Positions 16,008 to 24,513 of a DNA stretch of 64,000 nucleotides are shown piece after piece. Origin of the DNA: Georgenia_B sunbinii (GTDB lineage Bacteria > Actinomycetota > Actinomycetes > Actinomycetales > Actinomycetaceae). Under the pieces are notes generated by a model. It was not told where the DNA came from and searched no databases. It saw only the letters and a program-made list of their open reading frames with translations. A program made the position numbers and the translations under genes. Position 1 is the stretch's first letter. Every line of letters begins with the position of its first letter. The DNA is taken from NCBI RefSeq assembly GCF_036421855.1, contig NZ_JAZGOK010000001.1; one strand, written 5' to 3'.

Positions 16008-17267
16008 CGGCGGAAGGAGACGGACGACCACGTCGTCGTACACGGCGAACTCGCCGGACATCCCCCAGCCACAGCCCTGGATCTCCGTGGTGGACGCGAG
16101 CTCCTCACCGGTGCGGACGTGGTGGAGCACGATCCCGCCAGGGCCGGCGACGGCCACCACCCGCCCGTTGCTGGCGCAGACCGCATAACCCGGGACCTCG
16201 TACAGCAGGTCTCCGGTGCGAAGGTCCAGCGCCACGACAGTCTGCCCGTCGCCCTCGACGAAGCCGGACGCCGTCTGGTCCTGGAGCAGGTCCACCGCGA
16301 TCAGCGCGACGCTCGCACCGGCGTCGACGAAGGGATGACCGGTCTGAACGGCAGCCGGCTCTGGGGTGCCCAGCGGCAGCGGGACGTTCCAGAGCTCGTG
16401 GCCGTCCGCAGCCGAGACCGCCCACACGCCGTCAGCGGGTGGGTCCTGGCTGAAATCGGTCCACTTGTCGAACACGACGTCACCGGCCGTCACCGGGGAC
16501 ATCCAGGCCGGCGAGACGGTGTACAGCTGCTCGCCGGTCCACGGGTCGACCACCCTGGTCCTCCGCTCGCCCCCACCGAGGTCCTCGTCCACCGTGAGGT
16601 GGCCGCCGACCCAGTGCGGGACGGTGGCGCCGTCGACGTCGATGACGACGTCGGTCAGGTGGCCGTCCGAGAGGCGGACCAGGCGTCCTCCCGCGACCGC
16701 TGCCCACCCGTCCTGGATCGCGGAGACCACGGCGCTGCGGTAGGTCATGCAGTTGTGCTCCGCCTCGGGGATCGCCACGTCCCAGCGCACCTCGTACGTC
16801 AACGGGTCGTATGCCCGCAGGTGGTGGGCCCCGCCCTGCGCCCCCTCCTCCGTCGCGGTGTACCCGACGAGGACCAGGCCGTCCTGCGGTGACGCGCCGA
16901 CGGGGAATGCGTTGCCACAGGCCAGGTTCGGCCCGTCGGTGGACGCGAGTATCTCGCCGTCGGGCAGATGGGTCGAGATCCGGGTCGGCTCGCCGTCGTC
17001 GAAGGTGTCGAGCATGCCGACGAAGAATCCGTCAGTGAAGTTGTAGGTGACGCCATCCTCGCGGGAGGGAATCTCACCGACGGTCTCGAACAGCTCGACC
17101 TCGTCGGCGGGCGGTTCGGTCGCGTCGACCGCCGTGGGTGCCTCCGGCGAGCTGGTCGCAGCGGGAGCCGAGGCCTTCGCGGGTTCCGGATCGGTGCACG
17201 CCCCCAGGGCGAGCACCGCCAACGTTGCTGCCGCCGCGACGATGCCCCGCGATCGCGTGATTCTCAT
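15993..17267 (-). CDS. Lipoprotein with PQQ-like beta-propeller
   Basis: A 424-residue predicted lipoprotein: the signal peptide ends in a lipobox, LALGAC, around residue 24, and is followed by a Pro/Ala-rich linker to about 55. The rest has repeated blades with phrases such as LRAYDPLTYEVRWDV, VVDPWTGEQLYTV, VSAADGHELWNVP and VALDLRTGDLLYEV, each typical of PQQ-binding-like beta-propellers. No catalytic residues are recognised; a scaffold or binding role on the outer face of the membrane is likely. It converges with, and overlaps by 15 bp, the kinase-fold gene. Confidence 0.8.
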   Translation of the reverse strand: MRITRSRGIVAAAATLAVLALGACTDPEPAKASAPAATSSPEAPTAVDATEPPADEVELFETVGEIPSREDGVTYNFTDGFFVGMLDTFDDGEPTRISTHLPDGEILASTDGPNLACGNAFPVGASPQDGLVLVGYTATEEGAQGGAHHLRAYDPLTYEVRWDVAIPEAEHNCMTYRSAVVSAIQDGWAAVAGGRLVRLSDGHLTDVVIDVDGATVPHWVGGHLTVDEDLGGGERRTRVVDPWTGEQLYTVSPAWMSPVTAGDVVFDKWTDFSQDPPADGVWAVSAADGHELWNVPLPLGTPEPAAVQTGHPFVDAGASVALIAVDLLQDQTASGFVEGDGQTVVALDLRTGDLLYEVPGYAVCASNGRVVAVAGPGGIVLHHVRTGEELASTTEIQGCGWGMSGEFAVYDDVVVRLLPPSVAG

Positions 17268-17416
17268 CAGTCTCCCCGGTCGCCTGCGTCCATCGGTGAC
17301 CGTACCAGCGTCCTCGGAGCGGGACGGGCGCTACGGGCGGGACTGTGTCGCGCCCCGTGAGAGGAGGAAGAACCTTGCGGTTGCGCGTCGTTCTGGCCGC
17401 TCCTAGCGTCGAAGCG

Positions 17417-17836
17417 ATGGCAACGAGGCACTGGATCACCGCAACCGCGCTCGGCGCGCTCCTCCTGGGTGGGTGCACCGCGTCCGACGGCGACGCCGGG
17501 CCCCCCGACGCACTCGAGTGTGACGTCATCTACCGGGCGGGCGAGGGTGCCGAACCCGAGCAGGCCACCATCCGGGTAGAGCGCCAGATCGGCCAGGAGG
17601 GGAACACCGACTCGGTGACCTTCGGCCAACAGACCGACGCAGAGATGACCGTCTCGGTCAGCTACCACGCGAGCTCGGCCGCTCACGGCCTTGTCCAGGC
17701 GTGGGTGACCGCGGACGGCGATGAGATCGACCGGCAGATCGTCGAGTTCGAGGATGAGTACCCCGGAGGGCCCGAAAGACCCGAGGACCAGGGGAACCGG
17801 GCGGTAGTCACCTACGTCTGCGACGCCGCGGACTGA
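17417..17836 (+). CDS. Small lipoprotein of unknown function
   Basis: A 139-residue protein starting MATRHWITATALGALLLGGC, a signal peptide with lipobox LLGGC. The open frame extends upstream to 17345, but the ATG at 17417 gives a proper signal sequence and is preferred, although its ribosome site (GTCGAAGCG) is weak. The mature part is acidic and probably beta-rich, with two further Cys (in ALECDV and TYVCDA) that may form a disulphide. No family is recognised. It is divergent from the beta-propeller lipoprotein gene, with which it may share a promoter region. Confidence 0.7.
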   Translation: MATRHWITATALGALLLGGCTASDGDAGPPDALECDVIYRAGEGAEPEQATIRVERQIGQEGNTDSVTFGQQTDAEMTVSVSYHASSAAHGLVQAWVTADGDEIDRQIVEFEDEYPGGPERPEDQGNRAVVTYVCDAAD

Positions 17837-17873
17837 CGCGAGGGTCTCCGGGGCCCGCGCTCAGCAACCACCG

Positions 17874-18692
17874 CTACAGCTCGTACTCCACGACCATCGG
17901 CGCGTGGTCGGAGAAGCGGGTGTCGTAGGACGGCGCCCGGTCCACCGCCGCGCTGCGAGCGGCACCGGCGAGCTCGGGCGTGGCGATCTGGTAGTCGATC
18001 CGCCAGCCGGCGTCGTTGTCGAAGGCCTTGCCGCGCTGCGACCACCACGTGTACGGCCCGGGGCCGTCGCCGCCGAGCCGCCGGCCGAGGTCCACCCAGC
18101 CGAGCTCGTCGAACCACTTGTCCAGGTAGGCGATCTCGGCGTCGAGCACCCCGGAGGCGCGGTTGTGGTTCGGCTTCCAGTTCTTGATGTCGACCGGCCG
18201 GTGGACGATGTTGATGTCCCCGCCGACGACGACGTCGCGCTCACCGGCGGCGGCCTGCGCCGCCAGCTCGGTCATCCGCACCGTCACGGCGTCGAGGTGG
18301 GCGTACTTGGCCGCCATCTTCTCGGCATCGGTCGCGGTGCCGGAGTGGATGTAGGTGGACACCAGCGTCAGCGGCCGGTCCCGGCCCTCGACCTCGACGT
18401 CCATCTCCAGCCACCGGCCGGAGTCGACCGGCACCTCCTCGGCGGCCAGCCCGATCCGCACCGCGCTCGCCGGCAGCAACGACGCGACCGCGACGCCCGC
18501 GCGGCCCTTGATGTCGGACGCCTGGTGAGCGATGTGCCAGCGCGGGCCGAGCAGCTCGTGCACGATGGCGTCCGGCGCACGGACCTCCTGGAGGAGCAGG
18601 ATGTCGGGTGTGCGCTGGGCGAGCCAGGTGTCCATCCCGTTGCGGAAGGCGGCCCGCAGGCCGTTGACGTTGACGGTGGCGATCGTGAGCAT
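17874..18692 (-). CDS. xthA: Exodeoxyribonuclease III
   Basis: A 272-residue EEP-family nuclease that repairs abasic sites and removes 3' blocking groups. Motifs in order: NVNGLRAA at 8-15, LLQEVRAP with the metal-binding Glu near 32-39, the catalytic Tyr in STYIHSG at about 109-115, GGDINI with Asp/Asn around 149-154, and SDHAPMV near the end. The open frame starts earlier, but ATG at 18692 (MLTIATVNVNGLR) matches the family start. It converges on the small lipoprotein gene and is divergent from the coiled-coil gene. Confidence 0.93.
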   Translation of the reverse strand: MLTIATVNVNGLRAAFRNGMDTWLAQRTPDILLLQEVRAPDAIVHELLGPRWHIAHQASDIKGRAGVAVASLLPASAVRIGLAAEEVPVDSGRWLEMDVEVEGRDRPLTLVSTYIHSGTATDAEKMAAKYAHLDAVTVRMTELAAQAAAGERDVVVGGDINIVHRPVDIKNWKPNHNRASGVLDAEIAYLDKWFDELGWVDLGRRLGGDGPGPYTWWSQRGKAFDNDAGWRIDYQIATPELAGAARSAAVDRAPSYDTRFSDHAPMVVEYEL

Positions 18693-18813
18693 CAGTCCAT
18701 TGTCATCGCGGGCACCGACATCCCGGGCCGCGGTCCGCACGGCGGGCACCCGAGTATCCACAGCTCCGTCAGCACCAGTGTCAGGCACCCCGTGCCGCGC
18801 GTATGGTGGCGGC

Positions 18814-19125
18814 ATGACGAGTCATCCGGCGGACGAGTCACGACGCCTGCACCAGGCCACGAACGACATCGATGCGTTGTACGACCTCACGAGCCGGATC
18901 GACGAGAAGATCGATCGACGCTTCGAGCTGGTGGACGGGCGCTTCGACCAGGTCGACCAACGCTTCGCACAGGTGGACAAGCGCTTCGAGCAGGTCGAGC
19001 AACGCTTCGAGCAGGTCGAGCAACGCTTCGAGCAAGTAGACCAACGCTTCGTCGCGATGACCGCGGAGATGGTTACGCTCCGCAAGGGCGTCGGCGAGAT
19101 CATCACGATGCTGAAGGAGCGGTAA
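18814..19125 (+). CDS. Heptad-repeat coiled-coil protein
   Basis: A 103-residue hydrophilic protein with no signal or membrane segment. After a short N-terminus, residues 36-77 are six tandem 7-residue blocks of the type RFEQVEQ, flanked by DLTSRIDEKID before and MTAEMVTLRKGVGEIITMLKER after, so the whole chain should be one long alpha-helical coiled coil. ATG at 18814 is preceded by GGTGGC only. Proteins of this type are often annotated as hypothetical. Partners are unknown; the next gene is convergent, so context gives no clue. Confidence 0.75.
   Translation: MTSHPADESRRLHQATNDIDALYDLTSRIDEKIDRRFELVDGRFDQVDQRFAQVDKRFEQVEQRFEQVEQRFEQVDQRFVAMTAEMVTLRKGVGEIITMLKER
18919..19044 (+). repeat. 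21-bp tandem repeat encoding heptads
   Basis: Six consecutive 21-bp units beginning CGCTTCG lie at 18919, 18940, 18961, 18982, 19003 and 19024, and a partial seventh follows at 19045. The units at 18982 and 19003 are identical over 21 bp. Each unit encodes one RFxQVxx heptad, so unit gain or loss would lengthen the coiled coil without changing the frame. Confidence 0.9.
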
Positions 19126-19139
19126 GGCTCCGGAGCGGA

Positions 19140-20030
19140 TCAGCGCGCCAGGGCCGTCCCGACGGCGTCGCCCAGGTCCGGCTGCTGGAAGGTGAAGCCG
19201 TCGTCGAGCAACCGTTGCGGGTGCACCTGCTGGTCGGCGAGCAGCAGTTCCTCCGCCGGCTCCCCCATGACGAGCGTCAGCAACGGTGCCGGCAGCCGCA
19301 GCAGGTGAGGGCGTCCCATCCCGGCCGCGAGCGCCCGGGTGATGTCCTCGGCGGTGGCCGGCCGTGGCGAGGCGAGGTTGACCGCGCCGTCGAGCGACGA
19401 CTCGGTGAGCAGGTGGACGATCCCGCGGGCCTCGTCGGTGCGGGAGATCCACGGCCAGTGCTGGCGGCCGGTGCCCACCCGGGCGCCGGCGCCGAGCCGG
19501 GTCGCGAGGAACAGCGGCTGCAGCGCCCCACCCTGCGCCAGCACGATCCCGGTGCGCGCGTGCACCACGCGGGTGCTCGCCGGCGCCGCCGCGGTGGCCG
19601 CCTCCCACCGCGTCACCAGCTCGGCGAGGAACCCCTCGCCCGCCGCGGCATCGTCGGTGAGGACCTCGTCGGGCCGGTCGCCGTAGTAGCCGACGGCGGA
19701 ACCGCTGACCCAGACGGTCGGCGGGTCGGCCGCGACGGCGAGCGCGGTGGCGATCGTGCGGGTCGGGTCGACCCTGCTGCGGTAGAGCGTGCGCCGGTAG
19801 GCCGCGGTCCACGGCAGCCGGCCGAGCGCGGCACCGGAGAGGCTGACGACGCCGTCTGCCCACTCGATCGCCTCGGCCGGCAGCCGGCCCTCGTCGGGCT
19901 GCCATTCGTACTCCGCCACGTTGCGCGGCACCCGGCGCACGAGGGTGCGCACCTGGTGCCCGGCGTCGCGCAAGGCGTGCTGCACCGCGGTGCCGATGAG
20001 GCCGGACGCACCGGCGATGAGGACCTTCAT
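19140..20030 (-). CDS. TIGR01777-family epimerase (SDR39U1-like)
   Basis: A 296-residue NAD(P)-binding protein of the extended/atypical SDR type. The Rossmann motif GASGLIG is at 7-13. Family-typical segments follow: LSGAALG at about 64-70, RSRVDPTR near 84-91, SGSAVGYYGDR near 109-119, and HARTGIVLAQGGALQP around 157-172. The C-terminal part matches the DUF1731 region, including RLPAPLLTLVMGE and the ending LLDDGFTFQQPDL. The reaction is unknown. It converges with the coiled-coil gene (14-bp gap). Confidence 0.9.
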   Translation of the reverse strand: MKVLIAGASGLIGTAVQHALRDAGHQVRTLVRRVPRNVAEYEWQPDEGRLPAEAIEWADGVVSLSGAALGRLPWTAAYRRTLYRSRVDPTRTIATALAVAADPPTVWVSGSAVGYYGDRPDEVLTDDAAAGEGFLAELVTRWEAATAAAPASTRVVHARTGIVLAQGGALQPLFLATRLGAGARVGTGRQHWPWISRTDEARGIVHLLTESSLDGAVNLASPRPATAEDITRALAAGMGRPHLLRLPAPLLTLVMGEPAEELLLADQQVHPQRLLDDGFTFQQPDLGDAVGTALAR

Positions 20031-20171
20031 GGTCTCGACGCTACCGGTCGCTGACCGGCCGCGCCGCCCCTCACCTGGCCCGATGCGTCAAACGCCGGTG
20101 CGGTTGGCCGCTATGTTTAGCCCCGATCGCTCGACCATCGACGGTGAGCGGCATCATCAGGGGGATCCGAC

Positions 20172-20915
20172 TTGCCTACATCACCGCTGCTCTCACGACT
20201 TGCCGCCGAGTTCCTGGGCACCTTCGTCCTCGTCTTCGGCGGCGCCGGCAGTGCCGTGCTCGCCGCCAAGGTGGTCAGTGACGGCACGATCAACATGGGC
20301 ATCGGGTTCCTGGGGGTCGCGCTGGCCTTCGGGCTCACCGTGCTCGTGATGGCCTACGCCGTCGGCCATATCTCCGGCGGTCACTTCAACCCGGCTGTCA
20401 CCCTCGGCGCCGTCCTCGTCGGCCGGATCGACCTGAAGTCCGTCGCGCCGTACATGGCCGTCCAGGTGGTCGGCGCCTCGGCCGCCGGGCTGGTGCTGTA
20501 CGTCATCGCCTCGGGCAAGGACGGCTTCGACGCCGTCGCCTCGGGCTTCGCGACCAACGGCTACGCCGAGCGCTCCCCCGACGGGTACTCCCTGGTCGCG
20601 GCGCTGGTCATCGAGATCGTGCTCACCGCGGTGTTCCTCTACGTCATCCTCGGCGCCACCGACTCGCGCGCCCCGAAGGGCTTCGCACCGATCGCCATCG
20701 GGCTGAGCCTCACGCTCATCCACCTCGTCTCCATCCCAGTGACCAACACCTCGGTCAACCCGGCGCGGTCGCTCGGTGTCGCGTGGTTCGCCGGCGGTGA
20801 GGCGCTCGGGCAGGTGTGGCTGTTCATCCTCGCGCCGCTCATCGGGGCGGCGATTGCGGGACTGACCTACCGGGTGATGTTCCCCAACACCGAAGCGGTC
20901 GTGCTCGAGCGCTGA
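20172..20915 (+). CDS. aqpZ: Aquaporin (MIP family), AqpZ-like
   Basis: A 247-residue six-helix channel. Both NPA boxes are present: HFNPAVT with NPA at 73-75 and SVNPARS with NPA at 196-198. His184 and Arg199 fit the narrow aromatic/arginine filter of water-selective channels; the loop between the halves (GFATNGYAERSPDG) is AqpZ-like. The start is a TTG at 20172 preceded by GGGGAT at suitable spacing. The gene ends 12 bp before a perfect hairpin terminator. Water rather than glycerol transport is inferred from the filter residues. Confidence 0.92.
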   Translation: MPTSPLLSRLAAEFLGTFVLVFGGAGSAVLAAKVVSDGTINMGIGFLGVALAFGLTVLVMAYAVGHISGGHFNPAVTLGAVLVGRIDLKSVAPYMAVQVVGASAAGLVLYVIASGKDGFDAVASGFATNGYAERSPDGYSLVAALVIEIVLTAVFLYVILGATDSRAPKGFAPIAIGLSLTLIHLVSIPVTNTSVNPARSLGVAWFAGGEALGQVWLFILAPLIGAAIAGLTYRVMFPNTEAVVLER

Positions 20916-20926
20916 CCCGCACCCGT

Positions 20927-20958
20927 GACCGGGGCTGCCACGAGTGGCAGCCCCGGTC
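20927..20958. terminator. Perfect 14-bp-stem bidirectional terminator
   Basis: GACCGGGGCTGCCA at 20927-20940 and TGGCAGCCCCGGTC at 20945-20958 form a perfect 14-bp stem with a CGAG tetraloop. It sits between the convergent aquaporin and DUF998-like genes. There is no T-run on either side, the usual form in high-GC actinobacteria. Confidence 0.88.
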
Positions 20959-20972
20959 AGATGCGTACCCGC

Positions 20973-21572
20973 TCACGGGACCAGGTGCCAGCAGAGCAGC
21001 CCGAGCCAGCTCCAGCCCACGACGATGGTGAGACGCTGGATGAGCCCGGCCCTCGGATGATCGGCTTCCCAGGCGGTGCCGAAGTACAGGAACAGCGCCC
21101 CGGTCGTCGCCGCGGTGACCGCGGCGTAGACCACCCAGCCGAGGTCGTCGAGGACCACAACCGCCACGCCAGCCGCCACCGGTGGCGCGGTGAACACCAC
21201 CACGCCGGCCCAGTCGTGCAGTCGGTGCCGCAGGCTCGTGGTCGACGGCGTGGTGTCGGGCGTGCCCGGCGGGTAGCCGCGCATCGGGTCCATCGGGAAG
21301 ATCCCGGACGCAACGAGCCCGAGCCCGAACGCGGCGACCACGACGGCGAGCAGCCAGCTGCCCGTCGCGAGGTGCAGCCCGGCCGCCGACGCGGTGATGA
21401 GCAGTCCGCAGACGATGAAGCTGCTCGCCTGCAGCCAGCCGCGGGGGCCGAGCGCCAGCGCGCTCACCGGCTGGCGCACCGGGCTGTAGCCGGGGCGCGT
21501 CGCGCCGTCGACCAGGAACACCAGGATGAACAGCGCGGCGCCGGCGGTGCCGGCGAGGAGAAGTGCGGTCAT
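20973..21572 (-). CDS. DUF998-like membrane protein
   Basis: A 199-residue protein with about six transmembrane helices and the family-typical segment RPGYSPVRQPVSALALG at about 26-42, then FPMDPMRGYPPG near 92-103. These features match DUF998. ATG at 21572 is chosen; an upstream alternative at 21608 adds twelve polar residues (MAGPARSLTSLG) before the first helix and cannot be excluded. Function unknown. Confidence 0.78.
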   Translation of the reverse strand: MTALLLAGTAGAALFILVFLVDGATRPGYSPVRQPVSALALGPRGWLQASSFIVCGLLITASAAGLHLATGSWLLAVVVAAFGLGLVASGIFPMDPMRGYPPGTPDTTPSTTSLRHRLHDWAGVVVFTAPPVAAGVAVVVLDDLGWVVYAAVTAATTGALFLYFGTAWEADHPRAGLIQRLTIVVGWSWLGLLCWHLVP

Positions 21573-21641
21573 ACCGAGCGACGTTAAGGAACGCGCCGGG
21601 CCGGCCACCAGTGCCGGTCGTCACTTCCTTGGCTCGCGCGG

Positions 21642-22787
21642 TCAGGCGCTGCTGGCGGCCTTCGTTGCCGGCCTGACGGCGCCCCGACCGGCGCGCGCGA
21701 GGGTCGCCTGGCCGAGCACCCGGCTGCCGTCGTAGACGACCACCGACTGACCGGGTGCCATCCCCCGCAGCGGGACGTCGAGCAGCACCTCGAGGCCGTC
21801 GTCGACGGCCGACCCGGCGGGCGTCGTTCGGCGCACCGTGGCCGGGACCGGCTCGCCGTGCGCGCGGACCTGGACCTGCGCCGTCGTCCACTCCCCCGCC
21901 GGAACGTCGTCGGCGAGCCAGATGGTCTGGTCGGCGGCCAGCTCGGTCACCGACAGCAGCTCGCTGGCGCCGACGACGACGGTGTTGGCCTTCGGATCGA
22001 CCTTCAGCACGTAGCGGGGCTTGCCGTCCGCGGCGGGCCGGCCGAGGCCGAGGCCCTTGCGCTGGCCGACGGTGTAGGCGTAGGCGCCGTCGTGGCTGCC
22101 GACCGTGTTGCCCTCGGTATCGACGACGACGCCGGGCTTGGCGCCGAGCCGGTCGCGCAGGAAGCCCTGGGTGTCACCGTCGGCGACGAAGCAGATGTCG
22201 TAGGAGTCCGGCTTGGCCGACACGCTGAGCCCGCGGGCGGCGGCCTCGGCGCGGACGTCGTCCTTGGTGGCGGCGTCGCCGAGCGGGAACAACGAGCGGG
22301 CCAGTCGCTCGGCGCCCATGACAGCGAGCACGTAGGACTGGTCCTTGGCCATGTCCGCGGCGCGGTGCAGCTCGCGGCCGCCGTCGGGGCGCTCGACGAT
22401 CCGGGCGTAGTGGCCGGTGGCGACGGCGTCGAAGCCCAGCGCCAGGCCACGGTCGAGCAGCGCGGAGAACTTGATGTGCTCGTTGCAGCGCACGCACGGG
22501 TTGGGGGTGCGGCCGGCGGCGTACTCGTCGAGGAAGTCGGCCACCACCGTCTCCTCGAACTCCTCCGACAGGTCCCACACGTAGTACGGGATGCCCAGGA
22601 CGTCGGCGGCGCGGCGGGCGTCGGACGCGTCCTCGATGGAGCAGCAGCCGCGCGAGCCGGTGCGGTGCTGGGCGCGCGAGCGGCTCAGCGCCATGTGGAC
22701 GCCGACGACGTCGTGGCCGGCGTCGACGGCGCGCGCCGCGGCCACCGCGGAGTCCACCCCGCCGGACAGTGCTGCCAGCACGCGCAT
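21642..22787 (-). CDS. mnmA: tRNA-specific 2-thiouridylase MnmA
   Basis: A 381-residue enzyme that installs the 2-thio group on the wobble uridine of Lys, Glu and Gln tRNAs. The PP-loop SGGVDS is at 8-13; catalytic Cys98 lies in NPCVRC and the persulfide-forming Cys199 in DICFV, the two cysteines expected of MnmA. The C-terminal beta-barrel (VGASELLSVTELAAD, then VPLRGMAPGQSVVVYDG) is intact. The sulfur donor could be the cysteine desulfurase at 42662-43828, which is not adjacent. It is transcribed divergently from the toxin-antitoxin pair. Confidence 0.95.
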   Translation of the reverse strand: MRVLAALSGGVDSAVAAARAVDAGHDVVGVHMALSRSRAQHRTGSRGCCSIEDASDARRAADVLGIPYYVWDLSEEFEETVVADFLDEYAAGRTPNPCVRCNEHIKFSALLDRGLALGFDAVATGHYARIVERPDGGRELHRAADMAKDQSYVLAVMGAERLARSLFPLGDAATKDDVRAEAAARGLSVSAKPDSYDICFVADGDTQGFLRDRLGAKPGVVVDTEGNTVGSHDGAYAYTVGQRKGLGLGRPAADGKPRYVLKVDPKANTVVVGASELLSVTELAADQTIWLADDVPAGEWTTAQVQVRAHGEPVPATVRRTTPAGSAVDDGLEVLLDVPLRGMAPGQSVVVYDGSRVLGQATLARAGRGAVRPATKAASSA

Positions 22788-22844
22788 GCTCGTCTCCCCT
22801 CGTGGTCCTGTCGGGCGCCCAGCGTAATCGCTCGACGAGAGGTA

Positions 22845-22881
22845 GTACGCATCGACGTACAGACTGGTCGTCGACTAGTCT
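22845..22881. promoter_or_regulatory. Inverted repeats upstream of antitoxin gene
   Basis: GTACG-N6-CGTAC at 22845-22860 is followed directly by an imperfect palindrome at 22861-22881 whose halves AGACTGGTCG and CGACTAGTCT match at nine of ten positions. The second ends seven bases before the antitoxin ATG. Position and symmetry suggest autorepression by the antitoxin or toxin-antitoxin complex. Confidence 0.6.
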
Positions 22882-22887
22882 GACACC

Positions 22888-23127
22888 ATGGAGTCCATCG
22901 GTTCATACGAGGCGAAGACGCACCTTGCCAGGCTGCTGGACGACGCCGCCCAAGGCCGCTCGGTCACGATCACGCGACACGGCCGCAGCGTCGCCCGCCT
23001 CGTGCCGGTGAGCGTTCCGCCGGAGGAGCCCAGCGCCGTCATTGACGAGCTTCGCGAGGCACGAGCGGGTGCCACTCTCGGCGGGGACCGGTTGCGTGAC
23101 CTCATCGACGAGGGCCGGCAGCACTGA
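22888..23127 (+). CDS. Phd/YefM-type antitoxin
   Basis: A 79-residue antitoxin. The N-terminal half has the Phd/YefM pattern (YEAKTHLARLLDDAAQG, then VTITRHGRSVARLVP), which folds as a DNA-binding dimer. The C-terminal half (about 50-79) is charged and probably disordered until it wraps the toxin. Its TGA overlaps the toxin ATG by one base (TGATG at 23125-23129), giving coupled translation. Inverted repeats directly upstream fit autoregulation. Confidence 0.88.
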   Translation: MESIGSYEAKTHLARLLDDAAQGRSVTITRHGRSVARLVPVSVPPEEPSAVIDELREARAGATLGGDRLRDLIDEGRQH

Positions 23128-23534
23128 TGGCATTCGTGGTCGACACCTCGGTGACGATGGCCTGGTGCTTCCAGGACGAGGCCACGTCGTCGACGGAGGA
23201 GCTCCTCGATCGCCTGCGGGAGGAGGAGGCGCACGTTCCCGAGCTGTGGCGGTTGGAGGTCACCAACGTGTTGCTCGTGGCCGAGCGGCGGGGTCGGATC
23301 CGCGAGGCCCAGTCGCGACGTTTCGTCGATCTCCTCGAACGCCTGCCGATCCGCGTCGCACCCTCCGCCGGCTCCCTCACCGAGGTGCTCGACCTCGGCC
23401 GCCGGCATCGCCTCAGCGCGTATGACGCGGCCTACCTCGAGCTGGCGGAACGGCTCGGGACGCCACTCGCCACCCTCGACGGGCGCCTGGTGGACGCCTG
23501 CCGCACCGCGGGGGTCGTACGCCTCGGGAGCTGA
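23127..23534 (+). CDS. vapC: VapC-type PIN-domain ribonuclease toxin
   Basis: A 135-residue PIN-domain protein expected to cleave RNA. The acidic active-site residues are visible: Asp6 in VVDTS, Glu44 in RLEVTN, Asp100 in SAYDAAYLELA and Asp118 in TLDGRL. All four are intact, so the toxin should be active. It is paired with the Phd-type antitoxin gene, with which it overlaps. Confidence 0.9.
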   Translation: MAFVVDTSVTMAWCFQDEATSSTEELLDRLREEEAHVPELWRLEVTNVLLVAERRGRIREAQSRRFVDLLERLPIRVAPSAGSLTEVLDLGRRHRLSAYDAAYLELAERLGTPLATLDGRLVDACRTAGVVRLGS

Positions 23535-23650
23535 ACGTGCCGTCGGACGGCGACCGGCCACATGCCCCCTCGCCGACACCGGACATCGCCTACCGAGACC
23601 GAATGTCCCGGCGGCCGCTGGCTCCCAGATACCCGATCTCGGCAAGGACG

Positions 23651-23704
23651 TCAGGGGCCGGGGAAGACCGATGCGTGGAGGATGTGCGGGCTATCCGTGG
23701 TCAT
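23651..23704 (-). other. Tiny ORF with strong ribosome site
   Basis: A 17-codon frame (MTTDSPHILHASVFPGP) starts with ATG at 23704, preceded by GGAGGAAT at good spacing, 23 bp after the ABC permease stop. It could be a small protein of the exporter operon or the remnant of a longer gene lost downstream. No family can be assigned. Confidence 0.3.
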
Positions 23705-23727
23705 GGGCCATTCCTCCAGGTCCGTGG

Positions 23728-24513
23728 TCAGGTCCAGCGGAACAGCTTGGCGGCCAGGCCACCGGTGACCACCGCCCAGGCGCCGAGAGCCGCGAGATGC
23801 AGCGTCTCGGGCCGCTCGCCGACCCACGCGGCCGAGAGTGCGCCGTTGCCGGCACCGTAAGGCAACGACTCGCCGATGGTCTGCAGCACGTCGGGCAGGC
23901 TCTCGGACGGGCCGAACCCGCCACCGAGGGCGAGCATGAGGAAGAACGCGCCGAGGCCGAGCGCGATGGCCGCGTTCACCGTGGGGGCGACGGCGGCGAT
24001 GAGGATGCCGATGCCGTACATCGCGGCGAGCAGCAGCGTCCCGGCGAGCAGCGCCCACCCGAGGTTCGCCGGCAGTGTCACCCCGAAGAACGCGGCTCCG
24101 ACGCCCATCATCAGGCCCACGCCGACGAGCACCTGCGCCAGGCTCACGAGCATCTGCGCGAGCAGGATCATGATCGGCCGGGCCGGGGTGACCGCGAGTC
24201 CCTTGAGGACCCCGTACTTGCGGTATGCCGCGAGGAACGAGGGCATGTTCACCACGCCCACAAGGGCCACGACCATGGTGATGGTCAGCGGCAGGAGGAT
24301 TGCGTTCATCACGGTGGCGCCGTTCGGCAGCACCTGGTCGGAGCCGTCTCCGATGCCATTCGTCACCATGAGCAGCAGCGGCAACCCGATCGGGAGGAGA
24401 AGGCCGGAGGTGTCGCGGATGATCATCCGCGCCTCGGCGAGGAACATCTGGCCCCAGGCTGCCGCCGGCAGGCGGCGCGCGGGGGGCAGGGCTGTCGTCG
24501 TCTCGGTCATCAT
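23728..24513 (-). CDS. ABC-2 type exporter permease
   Basis: A 261-residue membrane protein with an amphipathic N-terminus (LAEARMIIRDTSGLLLPIGLP), about six transmembrane helices, and the ABC-2 segment LALGGGFGPSESLPDVLQTIGESLPYGAGNGAL. The ending LAAKLFRWT is similar to the permease at 11194-11913. Its ATG overlaps the stop of the ATPase gene (ATGA), so the two are translated as a unit. It likely exports a drug, peptide or lipid. Confidence 0.9.
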   Translation of the reverse strand: MMTETTTALPPARRLPAAAWGQMFLAEARMIIRDTSGLLLPIGLPLLLMVTNGIGDGSDQVLPNGATVMNAILLPLTITMVVALVGVVNMPSFLAAYRKYGVLKGLAVTPARPIMILLAQMLVSLAQVLVGVGLMMGVGAAFFGVTLPANLGWALLAGTLLLAAMYGIGILIAAVAPTVNAAIALGLGAFFLMLALGGGFGPSESLPDVLQTIGESLPYGAGNGALSAAWVGERPETLHLAALGAWAVVTGGLAAKLFRWT

